Of a stretch of DNA of 64,000 bases, positions 23,870 through 36,216 are shown in pieces (within the stretch, counting starts at the first letter, position 1; every line of letters begins with the position of its first letter). The DNA comes from Sarcocystis neurona (Eukaryota > Apicomplexa > Conoidasida > Eucoccidiorida > Sarcocystidae), in the NCBI GenBank assembly GCA_000727475.1, contig KL647305.1, forward strand, positions 1,659,557 through 1,723,556, in the 5' to 3' direction. The translations under genes were made by a program, and so were the position numbers. The notes beneath the pieces are model-generated. The model did not search any database, had not been told where the DNA came from, and was given only the letters and a program-made list of their open reading frames with translations.

Positions 23870-24758
23870 CCCACTATACGGGTCGGCAGGGCCCACGGCT
23901 GGTGGTAGCTCCGACCCCTGCTTTGGTGAGTCGGTGACGCACTTCGTGCCCGCTAATTCAGCCGTGTCGATTCGCAAGGGCGATTTGTGTTGCTGCTCTT
24001 CAATGCCTCGTATATTCGGGCCTGCGTAACTGTTGTATAGTACTACCATACATTGAGGCCTCCCTTGCGTATGCCGGTAGCTGTATGACTTTCGTGGGTG
24101 CTTGTTATTATTCGACGGCCGTACCTGCTAGCGGCGGCCCGCAGCCGTGTGTACGTGTATCGTTTGCGAGAGCTTTGAGCCGGTTTTTTGGAAATCTTCT
24201 TGCAGAAGAGCCCCACAGGTTGCTCTCCAGGAGCTCAAACGTGTTTCGCCATGTGCCTAGGTGAACGAATCGCCTTGTCAAGCTTTCTTTGTGATGCCAG
24301 CCTCAGACTCCATGACATAAACGCGTTCCACAGTGAAGACTGCTGAATGACACCAATTGGACTCACTTGAGCCACACTCCTTCTTGCACCACTGCTCACA
24401 GGAGAGTAGCGGATATCCTCGTCCGTAACTGATGAAGACGGGCAACTGGCAGAGGTGATAACTCCTCCATTTACCGTTCTATCAGAGCAAGGCTTACAAT
24501 ACGGACTAATGCACCTCATACTTACCAAAATTGACGTATACGGGGTGCTGCATACGTATCGATGGATGACGAGCGGTCGATCATCATGCACACACTTCGT
24601 GCGTGGTGGAACAATGTTTCCGACTTCGCGTCTCCGTTGGGTGTAGACTGTGTCGAAAGATCGTTCGCGATGTACTGTTCCCGTACACCTCCAGACATAC
24701 GTGAACACCTTACGCGTATACAGGTATCTAGACATTTACTGCGTACACACCTGCACAC
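23870..24758 (-). CDS. Four-exon phase-consistent chain of an unidentified gene with a cysteine-rich segment
   Basis: Four blocks join in phase across three short introns: 24758-24526 (5' limit uncertain), 24428-24367, 24256-24125 and 24021-23870. All use good sites (GTAAGTATG, GTGAGTCC and GTACGG donors; CTTCATCAG, TTCACCTAG and TTACGCAG acceptors). The joined protein reads REQYIANDLSTQSTPNGDAK, then GYPLLSCEQWCKKECGS, TWRNTFELLESNLWGSSARR and NIRGIEEQQHKSPLRIDTAE. The first block also has a cysteine run (CRCVRSKCLDTC). The clustered cysteines suggest a secreted or surface domain. I considered LCCL, fibronectin type II and CPW-WPC; none fits well. The consistent phases are the main reason to believe it. 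Confidence 0.5.
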
Positions 24759-25453
24759 CAGATGCTGAGGACATGAAGCAGGCGGAGGGCCAGATATATG
24801 TAGTCTTCTCAGACTAGATCAGCTGTCCACGTACAACTGAAGTTTCGACTTCACGAGTGTGGAGCAGCTGTTCTTGTACACACGCAATAGTGTGGGTTCA
24901 CGCATACCTGTATGCGAAGCTACACTAGAGGGACGACTGCACGCCTGTTTCAAGTGCCGTGTTCTGTACCGTAACGTGCCGTGTTGAATAGTGTGTTTGC
25001 TGGCGGGAGATACCGCATCCGCTAGATTTTGTCAGTAGGAGAGTTCCGGTCGTTGAAGCAATACCATACAGGTGGCCACGGTTTTACAGAGCCAATGCAG
25101 AACTCGTATGTAAAACATCTCTTACTGTTCTCCAGTAGCTGATAACGGTGCGACCAAACGTGCATCTAACCGTATCTCCATATATTGCTCTTTTCCGCGT
25201 CTTAGGTATACATGCATCACTTCCTCATGTATACAAATGCGCTGAGACACGTACTTCCATCTCTCTGTCTATCTCTATAAATATATATATGTATATTTAT
25301 GCATACGATATAACACTTCTAAAATGCTTCCAGCATATTATAAGTTACCGTCTCTCTCTCCTATAGTCCAGCATTGCTTTCCCACCAACTGAGAGAACGC
25401 ACTACGATAGTCTCCCGAGCCGCTTACGGCGCACGTACGTTCACACACGGTAC

Positions 25454-25579
25454 ATTTCTGCTGAGGATTTCATTCAACTTTTTCATGAAGCGACGAAGTG
25501 CAAGACGCCGTTCTTGGTGTGTACCAACTTTCTGCACCCGTTCAGCGTGAAGAGACCTACTCAAAACATAGCGTAGCAG
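25454..25579 (-). CDS. Probable helical exon of an unidentified minus-strand gene
   Basis: A 42-codon exon with phase 0 at both ends lies between GAAATAG and AAT|GTACCG. It encodes a basic amphipathic helix (SLHAERVQKVGTHQERRLAL, RRFMKKLNEILSRN). It is on the same strand as, and 5' of, the chain at 24758-23870. A further 45-codon frame (KRCFTYEFCIGSVKPWPP) near 25003-25140 may lie between them. Confidence 0.4.
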
Positions 25580-26945
25580 CTATTTCACTTAGCCAGTCCG
25601 CGTGGATGCTTGAGTATGTGCCAGTCGCTTCCTGAGTACACGGATACGCTTGTGCGTGTCTATTCAAACCATGTAATGGTTCAGCACGTATCCATATCTG
25701 TGCAGAATGTTTGGTGTCAATTTCGCACACGGACAGCTTCCCCCATCTTCAGATGAGTGAGACGTGAAACAGCCGTGTTGTCGGAACCTATTCATGCGTA
25801 CAGTGAACAACTACCTGTTCACACACCAACAGATATTAAATTTGTCTGTAGCTTGCCCTCTTGACTTCAACTTTCCTCGCCAGGCGCATCTGTGTATAGT
25901 CTGCAGACATACTTACAGAACCCGCTCCTATGTCAGGATACTTCTATTTTATTACGTATGCATGTTCGTTCGAACCCACTCTACGCTTTCCGCTAGCATA
26001 GTCGTCCTTTTCACAGTCGTGGATATGCACGACGTTTGTAGGAGAAACCTCTCTTCCGTACCGTTTTCTACTGTCTTTCGAAAGTTTCTAGACAGGTAGC
26101 CATTTTTAACAGGTAGTCACCCTCTGCCATCCTACGCACCACACTTGTGTCCCCAGGGAGGTGTGTTGACCTCCATCGGCGAAAGCGACCTTGCGTCTTT
26201 CTGCAAGTGTTAGTGATTTTTGACTCGCGCGTGTTGTATCAACAGGTACACGAAGGATGTGTTACCAGATGTGTTCAGGGTTTCTCCACGGAAAACAAGA
26301 TTGCATGTACTAGGGGAGGAAGCAGACTCTGTCGAAAAAGAGCAGAACACTAAGTAGCGGGTGTATTTCTAGTTCCGAAAAAAATGAAGCCACACCACTT
26401 TCAGCCAGTCTAACTCATCCACAGTCGACAAAGGAACTCACACATGTAGCAGGATATGTAATTAGGACTCAGCGATCGTGTGCTGCAGATGTATGTGTCT
26501 GTTGAAACGTAAGCACGTATGCTTGAATGTGTACCGGCGTAGATGAGTGCCTCGCTTACTTCCGCATTACAGAGCACTGTAGAGATTTTGTGTCGCTAGG
26601 CAACAAGTATCTTACGGAGAGACGCACTTAGGTGTAGACGTATAACTTCATATTTACGTGTGCAGAACCCCGCATACGTTGGCTAAATCCTGTGCGTTGT
26701 TCTTGCTCATATCCCTGCAAAACGTGTGCTGGTCCCTTCTGCGGAGGAAGTCGCCAGGTAGAGTTCCTTCTCCTCCCCAAGCTGCAACAGGGAACCATTC
26801 TAAGCGTTCGGAAAGTGTGTGGCGAATACAAGATTCGTGAGCCTTCTTGCATAATTACAGCGCTGCGCCCTCAAAACTTCACACACAGCTGCCTGCTTCG
26901 TGTAAGTTGTCCTTCCATAGACCATCATATTTCTCCTCTCTGGTA
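25580..26945. other. Region between divergent genes; possible small exons only
   Basis: This lies between the minus-strand block set and the start of the plus-strand alanine-rich gene, so it should hold promoters for one or both. A minus-strand exon-like stretch at about 26790-26690 sits between CTGTTGCAG and AAC|GTATGC but is open in three frames, so it is not called. Confidence 0.4.
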
Positions 26946-29900
26946 ATGACAATGGCTTCCCTGCCTGCAGAGAGGAGAAAACGCTGCTGCCTGTGTGGTC
27001 TGCTTATCGTCGAGATCGTCTTGCTCGTGAGTGCTATCTTTGCGGCCGGTCCAGTAACCAGTGTCAGTGTACAACGCTACGAGCGGCACAGGCAGCAGCA
27101 TCAGCAAGAGCCGCACAGGCCCCGACAACAGCAGTATCAAAAGAGAAGTCTACCGACTGACAAGAAAGGAGATCTTTCCTTCCTCCACAGCCTAAGCGCG
27201 GAGCAGCTTGAGCTTCAGGGGCACCACCAGCTGCAGGCACAGATCCGCAACAAGCCGCCGATTAACAATGGTGGAGGTGCGGCTTATGAAAAAGAAGACT
27301 CTCTCCGCGGTAGCGGACGTTTATCGAGCGGAAGGTCCCCCCCTTCGTCGGTTGCATCATTCCACGAAGGAAGGAGAGCCCACCTCGAAGAAACAGAAAC
27401 ATCGTATCTTCAGCGTCATTTCCAGAACGAAGAAGATACAGAAGCTTCTGTGTCGTCTGCAGCTCTGAGGCACTCGCACGACTTCCGTTCTGCAGGGCCG
27501 CACCTTCAGGACGTAGGTGGCAGTGGCTCCTTCGGAGGAAAGTCCTTCTTCGTTGACGGAGGAATAGACCATGCGCTGTCCGCCAACAACAGGTTCTCCT
27601 CTTCAGGCCTTCAGAGTGCTGCGGTTACGCACGGGCCCACTTCTCATCACGCACAAGCCGCGCATGCTGCCCCAACACGAGTCGAGACATCCTCCGAAGT
27701 AGCGGCAGGAGGGATTGCGGTAGGCGAAGGAGCAGCAGGGTTAACAATCCACGCACATGCAGCATCAGCGGGAAATGCTGCGCGTGCCATACATACACCC
27801 ACGGCAGGGGCAATTGACGACGATGATCCTCATGGAAAGGCTGCATCTGCAGGCGCACTGGCAGGTGTACATGCCGCAGGAGCACCTACAGGACTGTCAG
27901 CAGGGGATGCAGCAGGTGTAAAGTTACCTGAAAATGCTTCGGTTCCTGCTGCTCCGTCTAATGCTGGCTTAGAGAGGAAACACGTGTCCCTGTCCCGACA
28001 ACAGAGCAGCAGAAGAGCAGCAGTATCACTGGAGCAGCAGCATGCAGCACGTGCAAGATCAGTCGACACCGCGGCATCCAAGCTGGCAGCAGTCAAGCAT
28101 TCAGCAGCAGCTGCCTTTGCGTCTTTAGACGCTAAGGGCAAAGTAACGGCAACGGATCCTGTAGCAGCTTCCCTTTCCACTGTTGCAAAAAGCGCATTCC
28201 CAACAAGCGCGCCCTCAACTGCACGCAGCCCGGCAGCCACCCTTTATTCCTTGCCATCGACAGCGGCAGATTTCAGAGATATACGGCTAGGTCCCGTTGT
28301 CCTTCCTTTATCTGCTGCTGCTTCATCTGTTCCAGTCGCAGAAGAAGCCACTGCTGCACCCCTGCTGCCAGCTGGACCCCCTCTGTTGCTGTCCGGGGCC
28401 GCGCAACGCACTGCTGTGGGTACAGCACCTGCAGCCGGGTTGAATCTGGTCGACGCAGCGACCCCGTCAGCAGTAGCAGCAGAAGTCCCACCTTTGTCAG
28501 CACCGGCAGGGACAGCAGAACAAGCATCAGCTAGCCTCTCCACTCCTGAGGCAGCATCAGTTGTAACAGCCCTGCCGTCTTATCCTGTTGCTGCCACGCC
28601 CTCCGTCCCCAGCGACCCGCTCTCTGGCGCCGCCCCTCCTGCTCTCGCTCTTCCTCCTGCTGCCGCCACGCCTTCTGCTCCATTTCCTGCTGAGCCAGCT
28701 GCTGCTGCTCAAGCCAGGGCTCTCACTCCTCCCGCTGCTGCGACATCGCCTGCTGGAGCGCCTCCCTTCGCTCTTGATCCCGTTACTGGGAACACCAGCC
28801 CTTCCGAATATGTTGCTCTTGCTCCACCTGCCCCGTCAGTCCCTCTTCCTTCAACTGCTGTCCTCACTGCTTCCGCGACTAGTCTTACCGCTGCCCCCGC
28901 TTCTGCAGCTCCTGCAGCCCCTGCCGCTCCGCCTGCTGTCGCTTCCGGTGCTGCTGTTGCCCCTGCTCCTGCTTCTGCTGCCCCTGCTGCTGTTCCTGCT
29001 GCTCCCGCTGCTCCTTACGATGCTGCTCTTCATTCTGGTGTCGCTCCTGTTTCTGAGGCCGCTCCTGCTCCTGCTGCCGTCGGCTCTGATGCTGGTATTT
29101 TAGAGTCTGCGGCCGAAGGTGCTGTTGATGCTGCTGCGCGTGCTGTTACTCATGCTGCTGCTCATGCTGCGGACCCGGCAACTGCTGCTCCTCCTCCTTC
29201 TGCTCCTGCTCATGCTGCTGCTGAAACGGAAAACACGAACGAAAGCGTCTCGTCGGAGGACGGAGCAGCAAAAAAACACAAGGTAAGTAGCACGAAGAAT
29301 GTCTGCGTACATGCATGCAGGGCACCTCTGTCCAGGTGTCCTCTCATAAAATATGCTAAGCTGTAGGTATACGTATACCTCCACAACTATGTGTATACAG
29401 GCGTTCACACGTAGTTCGTAAGTTAGTGTAAATCTCTGTGTACAAAAATGCATCCAGTGGACACCTACCATTCAAGCAATTGTATGTCGATGCATATACA
29501 AGAGCCTCCATGTATCTTCTCTCTCTGTGCGTAAGTATTTTAGGAACATATATATATATATGTGTATATATATGTATGTGTATATATATATGCTTACAAA
29601 CGTCACACGCATATGTGTGTGTGTGTGTGTGCAACCTTACAGATTCAGTTGTACAGTTTTGTGTGCCCAAACACGAAAGTGTGCACGGATGCGTAGGTGC
29701 CTTCGTATGTATATGTACATACATGTACATATATATATATACACGTGTACAGTTCAGTGCGTCTGTATATATAAATTTGTTTTCCGTCGTGCTAATGTAC
29801 GCGTGTGTATTGCTACATACATACGTGTACACAAATTTTCGCATATCCGTACGTATATCTGTGTGTATATATATGTACACAAAGAGGCGCAGGCATGTGT

Positions 29901-32900
29901 GTACATGTCTGTGCTCGCCTAAGTGTATGTGTGGACTTTGTCTGTGTGTTTGAACACGCCGTGAAGTTTGTAAGCGCATGCAAGTCTGCGGACGCGTGTG
30001 TTCTTGCGGGCGTGTGTACTGACATGTTCACAGAGAGTGAAGACAACTTTTTTCTGTATGAAAGCATACGTGTCTTTGGATACATTTCCGAGATGTTCAT
30101 TGCGTAGCTACGATGGGAAGAGTGCAGAACTGAGTAGCGTAGCTCGGTAGGAAACTGTGGTGACTTTATACGAAGAGGTAGAAGCTTCATCAGGGAAAGA
30201 GCCCTTTTCAGTAGCGATGCAGCAGCCTGCAGATGCGTTTTCCAAGGCCTGCATGTATTTGTGCGTATAAACGTTTGGAGGCTCACGTACGTCCGTATAC
30301 GGTTGTTCTGAATTCACACGCATGTCTTCGCCTACTTCTGCTACATAGAAGGTGGATGCGCCTGCGGTGTTCCCCGCTTAACTGACCAATGACTTTTATC
30401 TCTGATGTAAGTGAACCCTCCACACAGGTGGAAAGAACTACTACTACAAGATGTAGATACATCTTTACATGCGTGAAGCGCTCTACCTCTCTCTCTCTCT
30501 GTATATACATATATATATATATATGTATATAATTTAATACGTATATGCGAATGTGTACCTATAGGCACACACTCTTCTTTGTAAACTGCAAGTGGCGTCA
30601 AGATGCTTGCTTCGTTGCCTCTTTGCGTGTGTGAACACTTGAATGGGAACACATACGAAATTGTATATATGCACTGAAGGAGAAAACGGAACTTTGTACG
30701 GAGTGTACCACCTACGTTTGATCAGAATTACTTGTACGCAATTTTTGCCTGCGTCTCTCATACAGGAAGAGCAGTATACACGTCTCAGCGACGGTGGGTG
30801 CAGCCATTGCGTGTGTGCGTTGTTTGCAGGTCGGGGACGCATGCTTTGACGCATGCTCCTGTTGGCCAGTGTGGTCACTAGGGATTTTACTTCTTGTGTT
30901 GAATTTGACCGCAAGCTTCGTCGCCTTCTACCACACCGCCAGTCTCTTCTCAAGAGTGAGAAAAAAGAGAAGAATTTCATGTTTCTCTTTCTGCCTGGAT
31001 ACACTGAGGTGCACATGCATAGATGTATGTACACACGCAAAAAGACAACACTTTTCACAGATACAAATAAACTGGCATACAACTGTGTATGCATTAACAT
31101 ATATACGTTTGCCAGTATCTTCTCGGATTTATCACATGCTCTCTAGTGTAAGCGCGACGACGTGCGTGTTTCTGCGTATGCCACCGTATGTATATCTTAT
31201 ATATATATAGGCGGACCGCCGTTAAATTATTTCTGGCGTACCACCAAGTATGTTCACAAACGTTAGTAAAGAAGTAGTCAAAGCGGGGCTGGATGTGGTG
31301 CATAGGCGTTGACATAGAGGCGTATACATTTTATGTATTAACCCATATCTTTAATCCGTTCATGCATCTGATCTGTAAGTGTATAAAAACACGTCTGCTT
31401 GTAAAAGGTGCTTTGGCGGAACCTTGGAGAACTCCGCTGACAGCATTATATCTCTCTCCACCTCTGGTGCTGTCTTCCTTCCAGAATGTCTTATGTTCTT
31501 CTTCTTATTATTCTTTTTCGTCGTCTCCTTACACCTTAGCCCGTTTCTTCCCGTGCCCACTTCTCCTCTGTAGCCTTCAACCAGACACGGAGGTACGTCC
31601 AAAACGTATAGGCGGCTTTGTGTTGCATAGGTTGACATCAAGTTGTCGGGTCCTCTTATATATATATATATATACGTATGTGTCTCATTCGAGATGCGAA
31701 TGTACGGCTTACTGTCTCTACGTCCTTTGCGACTGATACATATATATATATATATATATAGCAGTGGCAAAGGTGTGTATAGCCCCCTTTATATGTTAGC
31801 GCCTAGTATCCCTCTCTTCTCCAGTGCGCCGCCCTACCCACAGGGGTGTGCCTGCGTGGCTGCGTGTCTCTCTCTCCGAAGTTTTCCTCTCTATGCATAT
31901 GCCTCCGGCGCCGGCATCTCCCATCTCGTGCCGTCACCTTTCTTTTTTTTCTGCTTCCCGCCGTCCTCGTCATTGCGTCCGTTACTTTCTTCAGCCTGTT
32001 CTTTTCCTCCTCTCCTTGTCCCTCTCGCGAACAGGGGCTGCTTTCCTCGCAATTTTACCGTGGAGGCGGATATTGGCTGCTAGGAGTTGCTGCGTTGGGT
32101 TTCACAACTGGAGGACTAATAGGGGGACTTGTGCCGCCATCTTGCTGGGCAGGAGCTTTATACCTTGGCGGCTGCCTCGTGTCGCTTTTCCTCTCCTTCG
32201 TCCTCATTGGGCGTCGTGGAGCCCTACTGGGCTCTTTCGGCGGGGTCGGCGCCGGAGGCGTCATCGGCTACTTCACACAAACGGGATCTCTAGGAATCGT
32301 AATTGGGATGGTGCTCGGTCTTCTCTTTGGCATCGTCGTTGGCTTTGCGCCCATTTGTAGAGGCTTGAAAATTAATGAAAGATACGTCAGGGCGAGTCTT
32401 GGCGCTGAAGGGAGACTCAGGTACGAGAAAGACCGGTGCAAGAACCCGTTCACCCACATACGAACACTCGCAGAAGAAAGTGTACGTGTGTAATGTTCAT
32501 GTTTCTAGGCGTGCGTACACGTATGCGTGCAGCCACATCCATATAAAAACATGGCACACACATTCAGTGTACTTAGTGGAATGCAGGGAGACCCCTGTGC
32601 CGGTGCTGAATACTAGTAAGAATGATAATAGTGAGAGCAGTAATGATGAATAGAGACACACAATCGCGTACAAGCAAGAAGGTACCGGGTTCCCCGAATG
32701 AAGGATAATAGGAAAAGCAACTCGGACAGGCTCAGAGGGTTGGTGAGCAGCGGGTCTCTCGGTGCTGAGGTGAAGTTGAGCTAGTCGAAGTTATTGTGGC
32801 GGTGAAAAGAAGGTACACATCTGTGCGGAGGGGCCGCAGACAACCTTAGAAGGAAAGTAGCAGCCAATGCGAGAGACATGCAGGGCATATTCTGCAAAAA

Positions 32901-35900
32901 GACATCCTTTTGTGAAAGTGTACGCACAACCCTCCCATATAAGCTCGCCTAAAATGGTAAAGCGTGACGGCCGAGGAAATCTCGTATATATATATATATA
33001 TGTACATACGTGTGCACCTGTATACATACACATGTAAATGTACAGGAATTCACCCACCTGCTAAAGGAACGGGGACTGGGAGACGCAGACATCCACAGAC
33101 ACATTCACGCGTGTATGTGTAACTGTGGTGCGTCCCCACGTACTTCCGAAGATAAGCCCATTAGCGCAGCACGCCACGTTGCAGTGTGCGACTCCACGGA
33201 TGAACAGGACTGTCCTTGTAGAGAAGCTAGCGTCCAATTTTTATTTCTCTTGCCTTCGTGACTAGGAAAGATGGCCAGCGCCTCCGAGCAAACTAGCGGA
33301 ACGTTTGAGTGCGTCTACGCCACGCCTGAAATGCCGCATTGTTGCGTAAGAATACGGCTGCGAGGTCGAAGGAGTGAAACAGGGGGCTACGCGCCTGTGC
33401 CGCAGTCGTGTCAGCAGCAGAGAAGAAGACGGAGAGACCAGTCCTGTGTATAGCGCATCACAGTGACGTCGCCTGCGGTTTCTTCTGAAAGGACGAGCGT
33501 CTCTTACTTTGTCTCTCCGGCCTTGACGAGAGAAAACAGGAAGCGTTGCTTCGGTTGCTTCAGGCTCGCACAGGCCTGTGGGCTGGGACTGCCGCTACGA
33601 TTTTGGCTTCGCGATAGCTTATGTTTACTTGCGAGGCGCCTGCCTCAGAGAAGGTCACTTTTCATCAACAGGTCTCAACGTGGCTCAGCCACTTTTTTTG
33701 TTACACAAAGGAAGTTTTCTCCGCCTGTGTGTGTTTTCCCTCATACTTGTGGCAGGCGGGGGCGATACTCCGAAGACCTCCTCGACAAAAGCGAGAAAAG
33801 TTCTACACTTTCTCCTAGTCTCAGGTGCGCCCATACCCGCCGCAAGAGTGGCATTCTTTCCCATTCGTAAACACACCTCTGCATTCTTGTATATAAATAT
33901 AAGTAGATGTCTACGTGGGAAAAAAGTTCTTCATACGTCACTGTGTATACGCTAATTAACGCACGCACCAGCATAGACGCGTAGACGCTTGTATCAGCCT
34001 ATGTAGGGAGTGCTCCACGGTCATATGACTCTACACCCGTATGTAAATGCCTTGTTTCTCCTGTAAATTTGGTACGCCAAAGCGTGCAGGGAACTTCTGC
34101 GCCGAGCAAGGTCCCAGAGAGGAGCTTCGCGAGTGTAGGCGTGCGTATGTACGTACGTACACCCGGGTCAGAGAAGAAACAGAGAGTTCAGTCCGAATCT
34201 ACGTGTACCTGTACAAATATACACATAGTATTATGAAAATGTAAAACTGTCCTCGGCGAGACACGTGCGTCCTAACGCCACAATGTATATGCGTAGGTCG
34301 GTGCGGACGTACGCGGACGCATCTTGGTAGGAGACATCTGCCTGTAATATGTGAGGAGAGAGAGATGCATGTGCGTGTGTACGCATTCAGTGACGTAGAG
34401 GCATGCGTCCCCATATGCGTATATGTACAGAAGCGTCTACGAGTGATGTGTCTTTACACACGCGCACATTCGCATACATGTATACACATACACACATAGA
34501 AAAGATGTGGGTATGCTGCGCTTTATGTACATATAGATATAAGCTGTGTGTACAAGTTAGAGCAGCTTAGCCGGTGTCCATCTGTCTGATTATACGCATA
34601 AAATTGTGTGGTACTACCAAGCGCTGCAGTCTCCCACACACCTTCGTGCTGCTGGTCCTTCAAACCACTACTGAATTCCTCACAATAGCGCTGCATAAGA
34701 TGCACCCAAGGGAACGCCCGTAACCGGTGGAATTTTCTTTCGAGTCCTCTGCAATAAAATAGGAGTACACACCTGCAAGCAAATAGATTTTTTCTAGTGA
34801 CGGGGTGAACAATGGTGCGTATGCACGTCTGTGTGTATGTATGTGTATATGCATATGTGTGCATCTTTGTGTCTGTGTAGTAGTTTCGGTTCGTACGCCA
34901 AGCTGACGTGAGTGTACGTATATATATCTCTCAGTTCCATAGCTGCGCACGTAAATATGTACCTATCTGTGTAACACGTAAGAATGTACATAATGTAAGC
35001 ATGCATCAAAATGCACACTCCTTCATTCTGCGGTTTTGTCTGCGACGTTCGTCAGCAGCGAGTGCATGGGGACGCGTGTCCGTGTATATACACAGATATA
35101 ATATATATACTGCCTGTGGCGAGGCTCTGTAGATGGCAAAAATCTTTTTGTGGGCACAAACACGCACTTGCGTATATCCTCTTTTAAGGCATATGTACGT
35201 GGATGCGGAGCCACACACGCATATGCCGTAGGCACACCCGAGTACGTCTAGATGCATCCCCACGTGTGTGAGTAGTTCGTGAGACACAGGTGTAGACGTG
35301 CGCATGCGGGATACTTTTCGTTGTCTCCTGCTCGCTGTCAGCGACATGTATACATCCTGCAGACACGCGGGTAACATGCACACACGAAGAAACACATATC
35401 TTTACGTAGACACATGTCCACACACTGCTACACTTACTTGTATGTATGTTTATATTGAAGTGTATATATATATATATACATACACCTGACCAGAAGTGTA
35501 AAATTTCGTCAAAGCGTGTACTGGCAAGGACGTTCCACATTGTCTATACGTCCACATATGTGTATACTTGCGTAAATACACGCCGTTATGTATGCTACCA
35601 CGTACAATTATGTGTACAGGTGTACGTACGCAAATAGTAACATCCTCACATACGTCCACAGTTGACTGGCACTCTGTATACTTACGTGTGCTGAACTGTA
35701 CTCCTCAGTGAATTTACGCATGCAGACACAAACAAACAGGTACCTGAATAAACACAGACACCTGTGTGTGTGTGTGTGGCTCGAAATACGATACACGGGG
35801 AGACGTCCCTGTGTGCGTACACGTTTAAAGAGAAGATAGACACCCGAACAAGATGGGTACACAACTATGTACATACGTGCATACGTAAGGGTATGTACGT

Positions 35901-36216
35901 ATCGCTCGAGTATGTGTACGTTCTACCGTGTCCATTGTGATTGCCTGACAGAGGGAGATTTGCAGGAAGTCCTCGTGAGTCACACGTGTCTCCCCCTCGA
36001 CACTCGAGCGAGTACCTCTTGCCGCCTCTTGATAACTCCGCTGTAGTCCCAGGGAGTTCCGCAGCTGCAGAAACAACTGCGTCAATAAATTCGGCGGCAG
36101 CAGACGCAGGACTAAAAGACGGAGCAGCGGGAAACACAGAAGAAGAGCGTCAACTTGATATGAACGACAGCGTCCCAGCAAGCCAGGACCGCCGTCGACT
36201 ATCAGCGGAACGGTAG
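26946..36216 (+). CDS. Large alanine-rich membrane protein with glycine-rich transmembrane segments
   Basis: Exon 1 (26946-29282) starts at the first ATG before a basic then hydrophobic N-terminus (RRKRCCLCGLLIVEIVLLVS), a signal peptide or anchor, and ends at AAG|GTAAGTAG. Most of its 779 residues are alanine-, proline- and serine-rich. Exon 2 (30830-30955) joins in phase and adds one membrane helix (WSLGILLLVLNLTASFVAFY). Exon 3 (32035-32420) adds glycine-rich helices (LLGVAALGFTTGGLIGGLV, LGIVIGMVLGLLFGIVVGF). Its CAG|GTACGA donor is in phase with an acceptor at 35951, giving last exon 35952-36216 (SAAADAGLKDGAAGNTEEER) after a 3.5 kb intron. The protein could instead stop at 32493. Alternatively, GAACG|GTAGTC at 36212 could link onward to 36955. 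No homologue was recognised. Exons 1-3 are the firm part. Confidence 0.62.
29548..29592. repeat. TA microsatellite in an intron of the alanine-rich gene
   Basis: TATATA runs interrupted by TGTG lie just after exon 1. A TG run follows at about 29610-29632. Confidence 0.85.
31657..31760. repeat. Paired TA microsatellites in an intron of the alanine-rich gene
   Basis: TA runs at 31657-31674 and 31739-31760 lie upstream of exon 3. Confidence 0.85.
33271..33617 (+). CDS. Possible two-exon micro-gene inside the large intron of the alanine-rich gene
   Basis: ATG at 33271 (context GGAAAGATGG) opens MASASEQTSGTFECVYATPE, ending at TGC|GTAAGA (33345/33346). An acceptor GAAAACAG at 33539 continues in phase with EALLRLLQARTGLWAG then TAATILASR and a TAG at 33615-33617. 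The product would be 50 residues. It lies on the same strand as the host gene, so it would either be nested or show that the host gene ends earlier. Other frames are also open here (33463-33955). Confidence 0.3.
34642..34748 (-). CDS. Isolated minus-strand exon inside the large intron of the alanine-rich gene
   Basis: After TTTTATTGCAG a 107-base block codes LERKFHRLRAFPWVHLMQRY then CEEFSSGLKDQQHE and ends at GAAG|GTGTGTGG. Signals and composition are those of a real exon, but its partners were not found. A candidate at about 35330-35350 (DVYMSLTASRRQRK) lies upstream on the same strand. Family unknown. Confidence 0.33.

Noticed and set aside
24367..24428. CEQWCKKECGS as an LCCL, fibronectin type II or CPW-WPC domain
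   Set aside because: Cysteine spacing does not fit any of the three; left as an unidentified cysteine cluster.
25970..25990. GTTCGAACCC resembling a tRNA T-loop
   Set aside because: No pairing acceptor stem, D-loop or anticodon stem can be built around it.
29356..31146. Many open frames on both strands rich in Y, T, H and C
   Set aside because: They translate alternating TA/TG/CA microsatellite DNA inside introns of the alanine-rich gene.
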